Below, piece by piece: positions 36,860-47,213 of a stretch of 64,000 nucleotides of DNA. The notes under the pieces are model-generated. The model was given only the letters and a program-made list of their open reading frames with translations. It made no database searches and was not told where the DNA came from. The position numbers were made by a program, and so were the translations under genes. The stretch lies in NCBI GenBank assembly GCA_022828595.1, contig JAKGHH010000002.1, positions 39,712,222 through 39,776,221 on the forward strand, in the 5' to 3' direction. Source of the stretch: Nelumbo lutea. Taxonomy: Eukaryota; Streptophyta; Magnoliopsida; Proteales; Nelumbonaceae. How positions within the stretch are numbered: position 1 is the stretch's first letter; each line of letters opens with the position of its first letter.

Positions 36860-38260
36860 CATTTTAATAATTTATATTTTATTTTCCAATGAAAATTCAT
36901 CAATGGTTTTCTGAAAATGTAGTAAATAATTTGGTAATTACATTTAGAAATCTAACTGATATTGTTGGGAAAATGGAATAATGCGCAACCAATAAATTAC
37001 AAATGAATAGGCAATTTTCAAAATAACATAAATATTATTCTTTTAACTTTTGAACATTTATTAATTGTAAGGAAATTCCCAATATTATTCAAAATTACAG
37101 TAATTATTAATAATTTTAGCAGTAAATAATTAATTTCAAAAAATAATGAGTGATTATTAAATTACAATAATTAATGTAATCACGATTGTTAATAATTGGT
37201 TGAAATCGTGAATAATTATTAATTATCAAAAATTATTAAGTAATGGATTAATTATTAGTTTTTTCTAGATTATTTTGTAAATTATTTAATATTTTTTTGT
37301 AACTTTTAAATAACGGATTATCTCAAAAATATTAAATAAGTTTTGATAGACTATTTTCCAGAATTATTTAATAATATTGGACTATTATTTAAATACTTCC
37401 AAAACAATTATGCAATAATGTTTGGTACGTTAATTTTGAAAATTAATTTTCCTAAATTATTTAATATTTTTTATTGAAATAACAATAGCGGACTATTATT
37501 TAAGTAATTTCTAAAAAATTATTAAATTGTACTGAAGATTTATCAATACTTATTGAATTATTATTGAAATAATTTCCAATATAGTTATGAAATAAGTTTT
37601 GGTAGATCAATTTCCTAATTAATTTTTAGTAACTATTTATTTAGATAATAATATTGGATTATTATTTAAATAATTTCCAAAAGAATTATGAAATAATGTT
37701 TGGTAGGTTAACTTCATAAATTAATTTTCCTACATTATTTAATAATTTTTATTTAAATAATAATAATAATAATAATGGATTATTATATTGAAGATTTATC
37801 AATACTTATTAGATTATTATTTAAATAATTTCCAAAAAAAATTATGAAATTATGTTTGGGAGAGTGATTTTGTAAATTAATTTTCCTAAATTATTTAATA
37901 ATTTTTATTTAAATAAGAATAGTGGACTATTATTTAAGTAATTTCTAAAATAATTATTAAATTATATTGAAGATTTATCAATACATATTGGATTATTATT
38001 GAAATAATTTCCAAAATAGTTATGAAATAATTTTTGGTAGATTAATGTCCTAAATTAATTTTCCAAATTTTTTAGTAACTATTTATTTAAATAATAATAT
38101 CGGATTCCAAAAAATTATGAAATAATGTTTGGTAGATTAATTTCATAAATTATTTAATATTTTTTTTATTTAAATAATAACAATGGACTTTTATTTAAGT
38201 AATTTCTGAAATAATTATGAAATAGTTTCTGAAATAAATAGTAAATAATTTTTGATAAAT
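36860..38260. repeat. AT-rich degenerate tandem array, about 1.4 kb
   Basis: The same blocks recur irregularly: TT(T)GGTAG(A/G)TTAA at about 37415, 37592, 37700, 37856, 38034 and 38130; TAAATTAATTTTCCTAAATTATTTAAT several times; GAAGATTTATCAATAC(T/A)TATT at 37534, 37790 and 37969; and GGA(C/T)TATTATTTAA(G/A)TAATTTC. Spacings of about 100, 156 and 177 bp suggest units lost and gained within a higher-order repeat. It contains no frame of note. Confidence 0.7.
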
Positions 38261-38451
38261 TACTTGATTGGATAATTTTAATTATGAACTGATTATTATT
38301 AATTATAAACTAATTATTATTAGTTATGGTCTAGGTATGATTTACTTTGGTCTAAGTCAAAGCGGTCGAAATCGGAACATGTCTAGGTCACGTGAGAGAT
38401 TTACATCACAACCCGACCCGATATGCTTTATCTTCTTTGCCTGCATAAGCT

Positions 38452-38832
38452 TAGGGTTGTTCACAAAATGTCAAAAACCGACCAGACCGACCCAACTCGA
38501 CCTGATGTGGTCGGTTTTTAACTTAATTTGGTCAAGTTCATTTTAGAAATATGCATAACCTGACTGATCAATTCGGTTGCGGGTTATAATTTTGTAAACC
38601 GATCATATGACTGATGTTTTCATGTCCTAGTCCAATCTTTTCAAAAAAAAAGCAAGAAAGACAAGTCTTTTTATGAGATAATGTGCAAGAGGGTGGAAGT
38701 GTGAAGCCTAATCTGAGTCTTAAGCCTAGCTCTCAGGTATAATACTACAAGTCTGAAGTTTTAAATGTTAAGAGGACAGTAATAAGACTCTACATCTATT
38801 ATGTATTATTTTGTTACTTTTTCTTTTTCTTT

Positions 38833-38867
<35 letters not shown>

Positions 38868-39158
38868 TATTTAATTACTTTTTCTTATTTTATTGTGTTT
38901 TGAATTAAGTTGATTTGTATATGGAATGATAGAAAAGAATAAAATTTCTTGAGTTGTGGACTTTAAGTCCTATCAATAAAGAGGAGGAACGATGTCTCGA
39001 TTGAAACCAAACAAACCAACTAACCGATAGTTTTTATTGCAAGTCGAGTTTTTACTTCTTTGGGTAGGTTTTGATTGATTTGGTAGTCAACTTGATATAG
39101 TTAGTTCGGTTGACAAAACTATGTATAACTGAACCGAACCAACCCGTGTACAGTCCTA
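38452..39158. mobile_element. Non-autonomous hAT element with perfect 8-bp target duplication
   Basis: The duplication CATAAGCT is intact on both sides (38444-38451 and 39159-39166). The left end is TAGGGTTGTTCACAAAATG; the right end, read inverted, is TAGGACTGTACACGGGTTGG. Subterminal zones hold ACCGACC, GGTCGGTTTT and GAACCGAACC repeats. The 707-bp body has a (TA)n run at 38836-38863 and no transposase, so it must have been moved by another hAT element. The exact duplication implies one of the younger insertions here. Confidence 0.85.
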
Positions 39159-39474
39159 CATAAGCTACAAGGGTCACTTGACAGAGCGACAACAATAGTG
39201 TAAAAAAGAGCGACCACAATAGTGTAAAAATTAGCTAAAACTTCACTGAAATCTCACACCTCCACACTATACCCGTGCTAGAATAACACTAAAAAATAGT
39301 TCTTTCCACCAGAAAGAATCAGAATATAGTTTACAAAATTTTCACAGTTTTGTCACCCCTGTTTAGGTTTTGATGCCTAGCAAAAAGTATTCAAGTCAAA
39401 ATGATGTTGGAAGAGAATGTTGCCATACTTGAGAGGCAATGAGGCATGAAACTTTCATGACCAAGTTATAATTA

Positions 39475-39856
39475 AAGGGGGCATTCTTTTTTCGTATGTC
39501 GAGGGGGAGAAAGTTGGTCAATGGGATTTTGGTTTCAATTGAACAAGAATCCCATGTTCTTTTTTCAGATTTATGTGGGAACCAAGAAAAGTTTATTTTT
39601 CTAAGTATCACGTACCAGTGTAAGTGATACCCATCTCCTATGTGGGTAAATAACTTTCCCACCTAAGGGGAAGTTGCCAACACTTGAATGGGACAAAAAT
39701 GCCCCTTTTAATAATGGATTTTTATAGCTAAAATGGTCATTGTTTTATTTACATGAGAAATAAAAGAATATGGATAAATACACTTAACCGGTAAGCGTTT
39801 CCCAAGTAACTACATTTACCTAGGTAAGTAACTTATCGAAAAGCGAACTGGGCCTA
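39475..39856 (-). mobile_element. Non-autonomous TIR element, family A copy 3
   Basis: This is the inverted counterpart of 8566-8952. Shared blocks include GATACCCATCTCCTA, GGGTAAATAACTTTCCCACC, GCCAACACTTGAATGGGAC and AAAATGCCCCTTTTAATAATGG. It ends GAAAAGCGAACTGGGCCTAA, the complement of the TTAGGCC...TTTTTCGG left end of copy 1. It is better preserved than the 25 kb copy. Confidence 0.6.
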
Positions 39857-41766
39857 AGAGTTATTCACCCATATTTTCTGCCCTTGTTTCATGATCAAAG
39901 CTTATTGAGGCCTTTGAGTCTCCATGAACGGGTTTATGAATCTCTAGGATTTGTTGGGACTCAATGACTTGTCTATTTGGAAACATGATTTGTTTGGTAG
40001 GGGAAGAAAACTTTTTACATAAACTTTTCCTATTTTACTGTTTTACCATAAATTGTCTTCCTAAATTAATGGGTTTTCTCCCTAAATTAATGGAACAAAA
40101 AAGAGGAGATTGTCATGTCAAATGATAACTCTTTGGGCTTTTAGAGGGAATGTTGCACACTCTAGATTACGGGTAATGGAGCAAAAAGAGGCACAATATT
40201 AATTTAGTATAAGGAGTATTTGTGGCAAAGTTAAAGCTTGAGGGTGATTCTTGCAATTAACAAATGAAAATTCGGGGGATAATGGATAATTATAATATCC
40301 CATTGTAAGGGGGGTTTGTTATTTACGGAATAAATTAGGATAAAATATAAAAACCTCCTCTGAAGATTTTAATAATCATAAAAAGTTTCTTTATAATTTC
40401 ATTATAACAAATGACTCCCCTAAACTTTTGAGAAACTCAACAAAAACCTCCATTCCATCACTCACTAGACGGAAAATGTTAGACTGATGCATCGTGTTTT
40501 TTTCTAAATATCGGTTTTACCCTATTGTAAATTATTTTACCCTTTGATTCTTTCATCGTTGAAACTTACGTAGATCGTTTAGTGAAGAAGTGAGATACCG
40601 TTTGTTGTTCAGGCAGGAAGAACGCATGTAAAGTTTTCTAGAGCAAAAACAACAATATGGCAGTCTCCAAAGCGATTTTCATGACCGTAGAATTATCTTG
40701 CGTGAAAGGAAAAAGGAACCCTAATACCGGAAATCTCCGGTCTTTGTCCCCACAGATCATTTGAAGGTCCGATTTTGTTAACTGTATTTGTTTTATTTTC
40801 AACATGCAATTGGGCTCCAAAGATGAAGCAATTGGCTTTCCATCGTTTGGAGATATGAAATTTCTTTGTTTTGAATGCCTGGGATAATGACCCATTAGGC
40901 ATCCCGATTGATATTGATATTTATTGTACATTTTTTTTTGGTTCTTTTTTTATAGAATTTTTGTTTCATTTTAGTATTATTTTGCACTGAAACATTTTCT
41001 AGTTTCACAGATCAAGAAATTCAGAGATGCATTGGCAAAGAACAACTAATTAAAAGACTGTTGCAACCTTGGACCTCCAAAAGGACTGGAGGAAAAAAGA
41101 GCTCCTTGGTTTGGCTGCTAACAAGGATCTCTCCTTCACCTATACACCAAAAAAAAAAAAAAAAACAGTGCAACTAGAGGTCGTACTTACTGCAATAGCA
41201 GAAGTAGCTCCTACAATAAGCGTAGAGCCCTTCCTTCCATCAACCTTAAAGGCCATTCAAACTCGAGATTCTGGGAAACCCTTGGCCACGGCTGGGACGT
41301 GGGATATTATTAGTTGAAATAATTTAATTTCATCAGCCCATTTCTGTTTTGCTTTTGTTGTAGGGTGATCAAAGTATCTGTAGATGCAGATGTGGGTTCA
41401 AACAAGTGAGAGAAAGAGAGAGAAAGTGCGTTTCAGTGTGTGTGAGAATTAAAGTTGGTTTGTCGTATTTAACAGTGGATGCCAGTAGTGTCAGGCTTTG
41501 TGGTGTAGATCATGGCCTGCACTTCTTGAGACGTGAGGAAGAAAGGGAATTTGTATGTTGTTTTCTCGATTGTAAGAACTGTTTTCATTCATTAGCAATT
41601 TTAAAGGAGATGCGGGATATCCATAGTAAATGTTCTGTCTTTCTTCTGGGTCAGTGACGTTTTCCGAAATCTTTAAATGACACCCGGGGATAATTTCGTA
41701 AATGTCGACATTTTCCTTCATGGACGGGATGTTCTTACCGACTTTCTTATTACAATAAAACTGTAA

Positions 41767-43525
41767 GGGTTAATTACAATAGCCCCACGTATTATGGGTC
41801 TGTGAGTCTGTGACAAAGACTCCCTCTATTTTGTTTTGCAAAAGACCCCACCCCCTGTACTAAGCCTGTCGTTACAATAATTTTTAATTCTCATATTACC
41901 CATATAATAACTGTTCAGACAAATTGAAAGAAAAAACTTACAATATTCATCTTCCCCGATCAACAGCAGGGATGCATGGAAGAAGAAGAAGGCGATACAT
42001 TTCAACTTATTAGCAATCTCTCTCTCGAGGCAATCAAGAATTCTGGAGAAAAGGGGAACCGATTCGCAGAGTACATTAACTACTTGGTGGAAGGGATAAA
42101 GAAATCCGGCCCAAGTCTGGGAGTTGGCCACTGGTGCTGGTAGCTAAGACGGTTCCTTATTTTTATATATTGTCGCAAAACATGTCGACAATCTATAAGA
42201 CGTACGTGTTTTGGTGAAGAAGATGAGAATTATTCTGTTTGTACAATCAAAAGCCACACATGCGCTAACTGATCTTCGATCGATAATCGCAACCTAGACT
42301 GAACTCGATCGAACAGTTGCGTGCACAGGATCTTGCTGATCTTTAGCGTTTAGATAGTTGGTGTGTTAGATTCCTGAGTCCCCATTTTCTCTGTAGACCG
42401 AACGCATTAAAGGTGGGCGGAGCACCTAGTACCAGTTGTAATACTACATACTGGGAGTTAATCTCCCGAGCCTTTCACTTGGTTGCCAGATTTGACTTGT
42501 CGCTTTTCGAATCTAGAGATGGGAATTGCTCGAGTCTTCCCATTAGGGAAATAAAGCTTCCGGAAAGAAATCTAAGCAGACTCGTTTCATGGAATTTTCT
42601 TCATAATCTATCCAATTTACAGTATATGGATCTATCCTACAATAAACTACAAGGGTCTTTTCTAGGTTGGTTCTGGTCGATGCTGAGCCTCGTCGAAGTC
42701 AATCTTGCCATGAATCGTCTTGGAGGAAATGTTGGTCTCCACCCCACCTCAAAAGCCAGTTCGGTTTCGTCTTTGTCGTCATTTCAAAAGCTCAATCTCT
42801 CTCACAACAATTTCACCAACTTGGTTCATCTGTCCGGATTCTCGAACCTCCAAGTACTCGACCTCTCGTACAACGATCTGAGAGTTTTGCCTTCTGGGAT
42901 GGAGAACCTTGCGAAGCTTGAACATCTCGACCTCTCAAGTTGCAACATTTCAGGGAGCGTGGAACCCATCGCCAATCTTCGCTCGCTGTAGTACCTTGGC
43001 ATTTGCAACAACGTCATGAACGGAAGCTTCCCATCTGATTTTCCTGCACTTAAGTTCTTGAACGTCTCTGGAAACAACTTCACAGGAATGATTGGCTTAG
43101 ACAAGCTGAAGAAATTCGGTAAGTCTACGTTCATTCAAGCCTTGAAGATAAATACTTCAAAGCTCCCAATGATTCGCCTCTTGCGTAAAGCCAAAAGGGT
43201 CAATGTAAGTGGGAAGAAGAAAGAGGAGAGAAAGGGGAAGAAGAATGATCGAGAGAGAGAGAGAAATGTGCAGGAATTTGAGGTAGAGGGAATTACCGCC
43301 ACTGTTGTTCGACTGTTCATGTATCGTGAGGTTGACGAAGATGAACAGTGTTTTTCCCTGTCCGAATAGTTATTATAAGGGTAGTATAGGGATTAAAAAA
43401 TATTGCAACGGTTGACTTTTCATTGTTTGGACGGAAGATTAACGGAAGGGGTCTTTGTCTCACGGTCATAATACAGAGGGTCTTTGTCACAGACCTCATA
43501 GTACACGGGTCTTTATAATTTACCT
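41767..43525. mobile_element. Inner Pack-MULE-type element carrying an LRR gene fragment
   Basis: Long inverted ends of about 180-190 bp bound it. Left 41767-41955 and right 43335-43525 share, in inverted orientation, GGTTAATTAC/GGTAAATTAT, the GTCTGTGACAAAGA block, TTTTTAATTCTCATATTACCC against TTTTTAATCCCTATACTACCC, and ATAATAACTGTTCAGACA against ATAATAACTATTCGGACA. Flanks AAACTGTAA (41758-41766) and AAACTATTA (43526-43534) agree in 7 of 9 bases, the size of a Mutator target duplication. There is no transposase; the cargo is the receptor-like LRR fragment at 42413-43200. The long inverted repeats plus host gene fragment define a Pack-MULE. Confidence 0.65.
42413..43200 (+). pseudogene. Truncated LRR receptor-like kinase ectodomain, in-frame stop
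   Basis: The frame reads as plant extracellular leucine-rich repeats: LSNLQYMDLSYNKLQGSF, LVEVNLAMNRLGG, SFQKLNLSHNNFTNLV, NLQVLDLSYNDLRVLPSG, KLEHLDLSSCNISGSV, and after a TAG at 42989-42991, still in frame, LKFLNVSGNNFTGMIG. The order, and FGKSTFIQ after the last repeat, resemble the calmodulin-binding receptor kinase CaMRLK (the At5g45800 type), from memory. The stop replaces a codon that is probably Lys in relatives. Signal peptide, membrane segment and kinase are absent, and the frame runs on into low-complexity KKKEER sequence and then the right inverted repeat up to 43369. It is most likely a captured, non-functional fragment. Confidence 0.75.
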
Positions 43526-43599
43526 AAACTATTAAGAAAGGTTTTTGATTATGAAAATCTCTAGGAGAGGTTTTGATATTTTACCCAACAAAAGCTCAT

Positions 43600-43709
43600 A
43601 AGTCATGACGGGAACGTTCTCGTTCACATCGAAGACTGCGAAGACAGCTCAAAGAGCTCCGCGAGCAAAGTTCTCCCGTCTTTTTGAGGTCTTGCTTCTG
43701 CTCTCTAAG
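43600..43709 (+). promoter_or_regulatory. Probable 5'-UTR first exon of the RSZ22-like gene
   Basis: The stretch from about 43600 is CT- and GA-rich leader-like DNA ending CTCTCTAAG|GTAAAAATTT, a good splice donor at 43710. The matching acceptor GTGCATTTAG at 45190 lies eight bases before the ATG, giving a 1481-bp 5'-UTR intron. Leader introns are common in plant SR-protein genes. The outer transposon ends at 43586, so the transcription start must lie within or very near transposon-derived DNA. The exact start is not determined. Confidence 0.5.
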
Positions 43710-45198
43710 GTAAAAATTTCTCCTTCTCTCTGTTTAGATGCTTTTAGTAATCACGCAGATCTCTACATGGACTGTCGATCTTCCTTTGAAACCCTAGAGG
43801 TTAACTACTTTTGGTGGTATATTTATTTTCTTTGTCTAGGCTTATTTCTTTAGATCTGATGTATATTTGCACTTGGGTCTTTGTCAATCGAGTCTGTTAG
43901 TTGCTTCTGGGATTCTGGTGGATTTTTTTCTTTTCCTGACGGAGGATATATAGCGAAGAATAGGAAAACTCCGGTTTGTTTGTCGATTGAAATCGTAAAA
44001 AGAGATCCCATTTTAGAATAAATGCTTCCGATCTGCAAAATTATAGGTTTCTATAAGGCATTTTTCATGCTTGTTATGGTTTCTTCTGGGTGTTTGTTCT
44101 AGTGAGCATAGTTAAGTTTCTTTTGATTTGATGCGCCTTGACGAAGTGCTTGTAGTATTAGTTTTGAGTGTTATCATTGCGATGAACCCGTTTTCATTTG
44201 TATGGGGTGCTATTGGAAGCTCGGTAATACATTCATGTGGCGGTTCAAAGATTTGATAAACATTGATATACCGTACTGTTTTTTATTTTCTTCTTCTTGA
44301 TTTATGGGCTAAGTTTTTCTATGGTCTATTACCTTTGCAGTGTGGTTCTCATCTATGGTAGTGCCTAATGCCTAATTAGAATGACTGCTACAAAACTTTA
44401 TTTGTTGATATTGTTAGCGTTCTGCTTGGCTGTTGATGAACATATAATAGATTTGCTTAATTTAAGTGTACTCCATTTTTGTTATATATTGAGCGTGTTT
44501 AAGAAACGTGGATCAGCATATGCTGCATATCCCCTCTAAAAAGAATTGTAATGGGGAAACCCTGTTAACCATGGGGAATGTAAAGCGAAAAGGATCCAGT
44601 TGGAAAATTTGTCATCATTTTTAATTTTTTGGCAATAGTCAGGAATTGTGCCTTAAAGTTTTCCTTGATTAATAGGGGTGTCCCATTTATCAAAAATAGG
44701 GGTGCCCACATCAGTAACCACTAATCACTTTTTCCTTTCTTTTTCAAGAAAAATTTAGATTATGTTGGTATAATATAACATGTTTTTGTTATACTGCTTT
44801 CTTTGTTGTTATTTAGATGTCTTTAATAGTATGCATTATATTTATAATAATGCTTTTAAATATTTCCTGTTTTTCTTCTTTTCATGCATGTTGCTTGGTA
44901 TGAGATGTATCTACATTTCAGAATGTTCATACATATCATTGGAGTCTGTAATATGCTTTTTGATGTTTTTACCATAGGTCATGTTCATGGTTGACTTGAT
45001 AATGTGTTTTGAAGTCTTTATGCAGCATTCCTTTTGGACATTCTCTTTTGCTAACATTGTGTATCTTAATTTAGGACGTACGGCTACATTTGGTTAAAAA
45101 TTCTGCTTCAAAGAATCACTATTTGAAGAATAAGTTCTGAGCCAAATGCAGCCTAGTTTAGCTTTACTTACTTCTCTTCTGTGCATTTAGTTGACAAT

Positions 45199-47213
45199 AT
45201 GTCTCGTGTGTACGTTGGAAATTTGGATCCACGAGTGACTGAACGCGAACTCGAAGATGAATTTCGTGTATTTGGAGTCCTGCGAAGGTAAAATGAATTT
45301 GAACTAGCCTTGTCTGCCTAGTTGTATAAATTGATTTGTTTCTTTTGATATTATTTTTAATGCATATTCCAAGCTTACGAAGGTGTTGATTCCTCTCTTT
45401 AGCCATTTGAATTATTTGACATCTTGATGCAGTGTATGGGTTGCACGAAAACCGCCAGGTTATGCATTTATTGATTTTGATGACCGAAGAGATGCACAAG
45501 ATGCAATTCGTGAATTAGATGGTACATATCCCCCTTCCCCAAAAATGGAAAGGCAGAAAGAGCAATCTTTCTGTTCAAATGGAACAGAGATCTGATATTT
45601 CTTTATATCTATTTTTAATCTGAATTGCTATTTATTGTGTAATTTGGTTGCATTTTGATTTAAAGAGACATAATTTTTGTTTATCCTCTTATTGGAGCAG
45701 GTAAGAATGGATGGAGAGTTGAGCTCTCACACAACTCTCGTGGCCGTGGTGGTGGTCGTGGTGGTGATCGTGGGCGTTCCGGAGGGTCTGACCTGAAGTG
45801 CTATGAGTGTGGTGAGCCTGGTCATTTTGCTCGAGAGTGCCATTTACGCGTTGGTCCTGGAAGGCGTCGCAGCCGTAGTCCTAGATATCGTAGGAGTCCA
45901 AGCTATGGTAGAAGGTGAGATAATTTGTTTTATTCACTGTGTAGTTTTTGTACATCAGTGCATTAATCCTTTTGTTCTATCATGAGTAGAGTAGGTTGTT
46001 AGTTCTTGACATGTGTATGGTAGTTTGGTGCTCATGGTATGGCTCTTACAAGTTTTGGCCTCTAGGTTAGGTGTGGGTAAAACTAGTATGTTCATGTGCT
46101 TCATGGTTGTCGAGGCAATGCCTGAGCGATTAGAAATTTATAAAATAAAGAACTAAATTTTTCATGTGCTATCTCCCAAGTTTTTATACCTTTCAGCATG
46201 CATATTAACCAAAAAACTGGCAATTCTCTTTATTAAGAACATTGGAACATGGCAAATCATCGTATCTACAAGATAAAGGTATTTTAAATATATTGATTTC
46301 AATATTTTCAAAAATAATACTAATATAGTAAGTTCTTAATGGAGCAATTTTCATGTAAATTAGCAACTAAAGAAGGTTTTAATTTGTAACGATGAAATTT
46401 AAGATGGAAAGAGAAAAAGAATAAGGGTGGAGATACTGTTTTTTTTAATGTTAGAGAGAAAATAGAAAAAGCAAAAAGAAAAAGAAACCTCTTTATATTT
46501 CCATTCTTTTAAATTTCATTAGTGAAACTTTAAAATAAAGTATAAATGAATAGAATGTATTAGCACATATTAGTAAGATGTAGCAATATGAATGATATTA
46601 TATTAGTAATAGAATGTATTGTCACCTAGGTGAGGCGCCCAGCCAAGGGTGCCTAGGCACACCTTGACAACTATGTGCGCTTGTACCAACTTATTGGTTA
46701 TGGTGCTGTTTTTCAGTGCACGAGAAAATTGATGGTATGGGTTTATGGATGTCATGTAGCTTTGATATACAATAGTTATTACAACCTTCGATGGTCAGAA
46801 TTTCTGTGTTTTATTTACTTTTGGTTACTTCTGGCAGGAGTTACAGTCCCCGTGGGCGTTCACCAAGGCGCCGCAGTGTGTCACCTCCTCGTGGTCGTAG
46901 TCGCAGCAGGTCACCGCAGCATCAACGTGGACGTGAAGAATCACCATATGCCAATGGGTAAAGTTCATATTTGCTCAATATCATTCCTTAAGAAATTTAT
47001 GTGATTAAACTAGACCTTTCAATGGTCCCACCTGCAGCATAATGTGGCAGGGGGAACCAGAATAACCATCTGGTGGTGCTACATATATGGACCATCCTGT
47101 CGGTGGATCCCTTTAAGGTCATTAGTGGTAATTGTTATCTTAATGCTGAATTATTTTTTATTGAATTGGTGCATAGAAATGCTGCTAAAGATCGTCACAG
47201 GAGCAGGAGCTGA
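45199..47213 (+). CDS. RSZ22: SR splicing factor, RSZ subfamily (RSZ22/RSZ21-like)
   Basis: Five coding exons, 45199-45287, 45433-45521, 45701-45914, 46838-46957 and 47177-47213, splice in frame with GT-AG introns to 182 residues plus stop. An RNA-recognition motif (about 1-72) has RNP2 VYVGNL (4-9) and RNP1 [10 protein letters not shown] (36-45). A Gly/Arg hinge (73-88) leads to one CCHC zinc knuckle, C93-C96-H101-C106, then an Arg/Ser-rich tail (107-182) ending RHRSRS. One RRM, one knuckle and an RS tail define the plant 9G8/SRSF7-like RSZ group, nuclear proteins that bind exonic enhancers and recruit U1-70K and U2AF. The long fourth intron (923 bp) carries a MITE; SR genes often regulate themselves by alternative splicing of such introns. 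RSZ21 versus RSZ22 is not resolved. Confidence 0.95.
46102..46672. mobile_element. hAT-type MITE in the long RSZ22 intron
   Basis: The left end ATGGTTGTCGAGGCAATGCC and the right end GGCACACCTTGACAACT (inverted AGTTGTCAAGGTGTGCC) form a terminal inverted repeat of the common plant TTGTCAAGGCG type. The flanks ATGTGCTT (46094-46101) and ATGTGCGC (46673-46680) agree at six of eight positions. It fills more than half of the 923-bp intron and contains no gene. Confidence 0.5.

Larger units (their letters stand above)
40338..43586. mobile_element. Outer Mutator-like element, split by a second element
   Basis: The left end GGATAAAATATAAAAACCTC (40338) is matched, inverted, by the right end, which read on the minus strand from 43586 is GGGTAAAATATCAAAACCTC. 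The similarity runs at least 54 bp (through AATCATAAAAAGTTTCTT against AATCAAAAACCTTTCTT). It then appears to resume left of the inner element (the TTATTACAATAAAACT stretch near 41750 against TTCATTATAACAAATG near 40403), as expected if the inner element had jumped into the right inverted repeat. Flanking 9-mers AATAAATTA and AACAAAAGC do not match well. The internal part, 40470-41757, holds a frame at 41069-41317 that I do not recognise. Confidence 0.6.

Noticed and set aside
40338..43586. LRR fragment as an active receptor gene
   Set aside because: It lacks signal peptide, membrane segment and kinase, has an in-frame stop, and sits inside transposon arms.
45803..45985. Alternative-frame ORF in the RSZ22 region, also 46675-47004
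   Set aside because: Out-of-frame readings of RSZ22 exons 3 and 4 with flanking intron.
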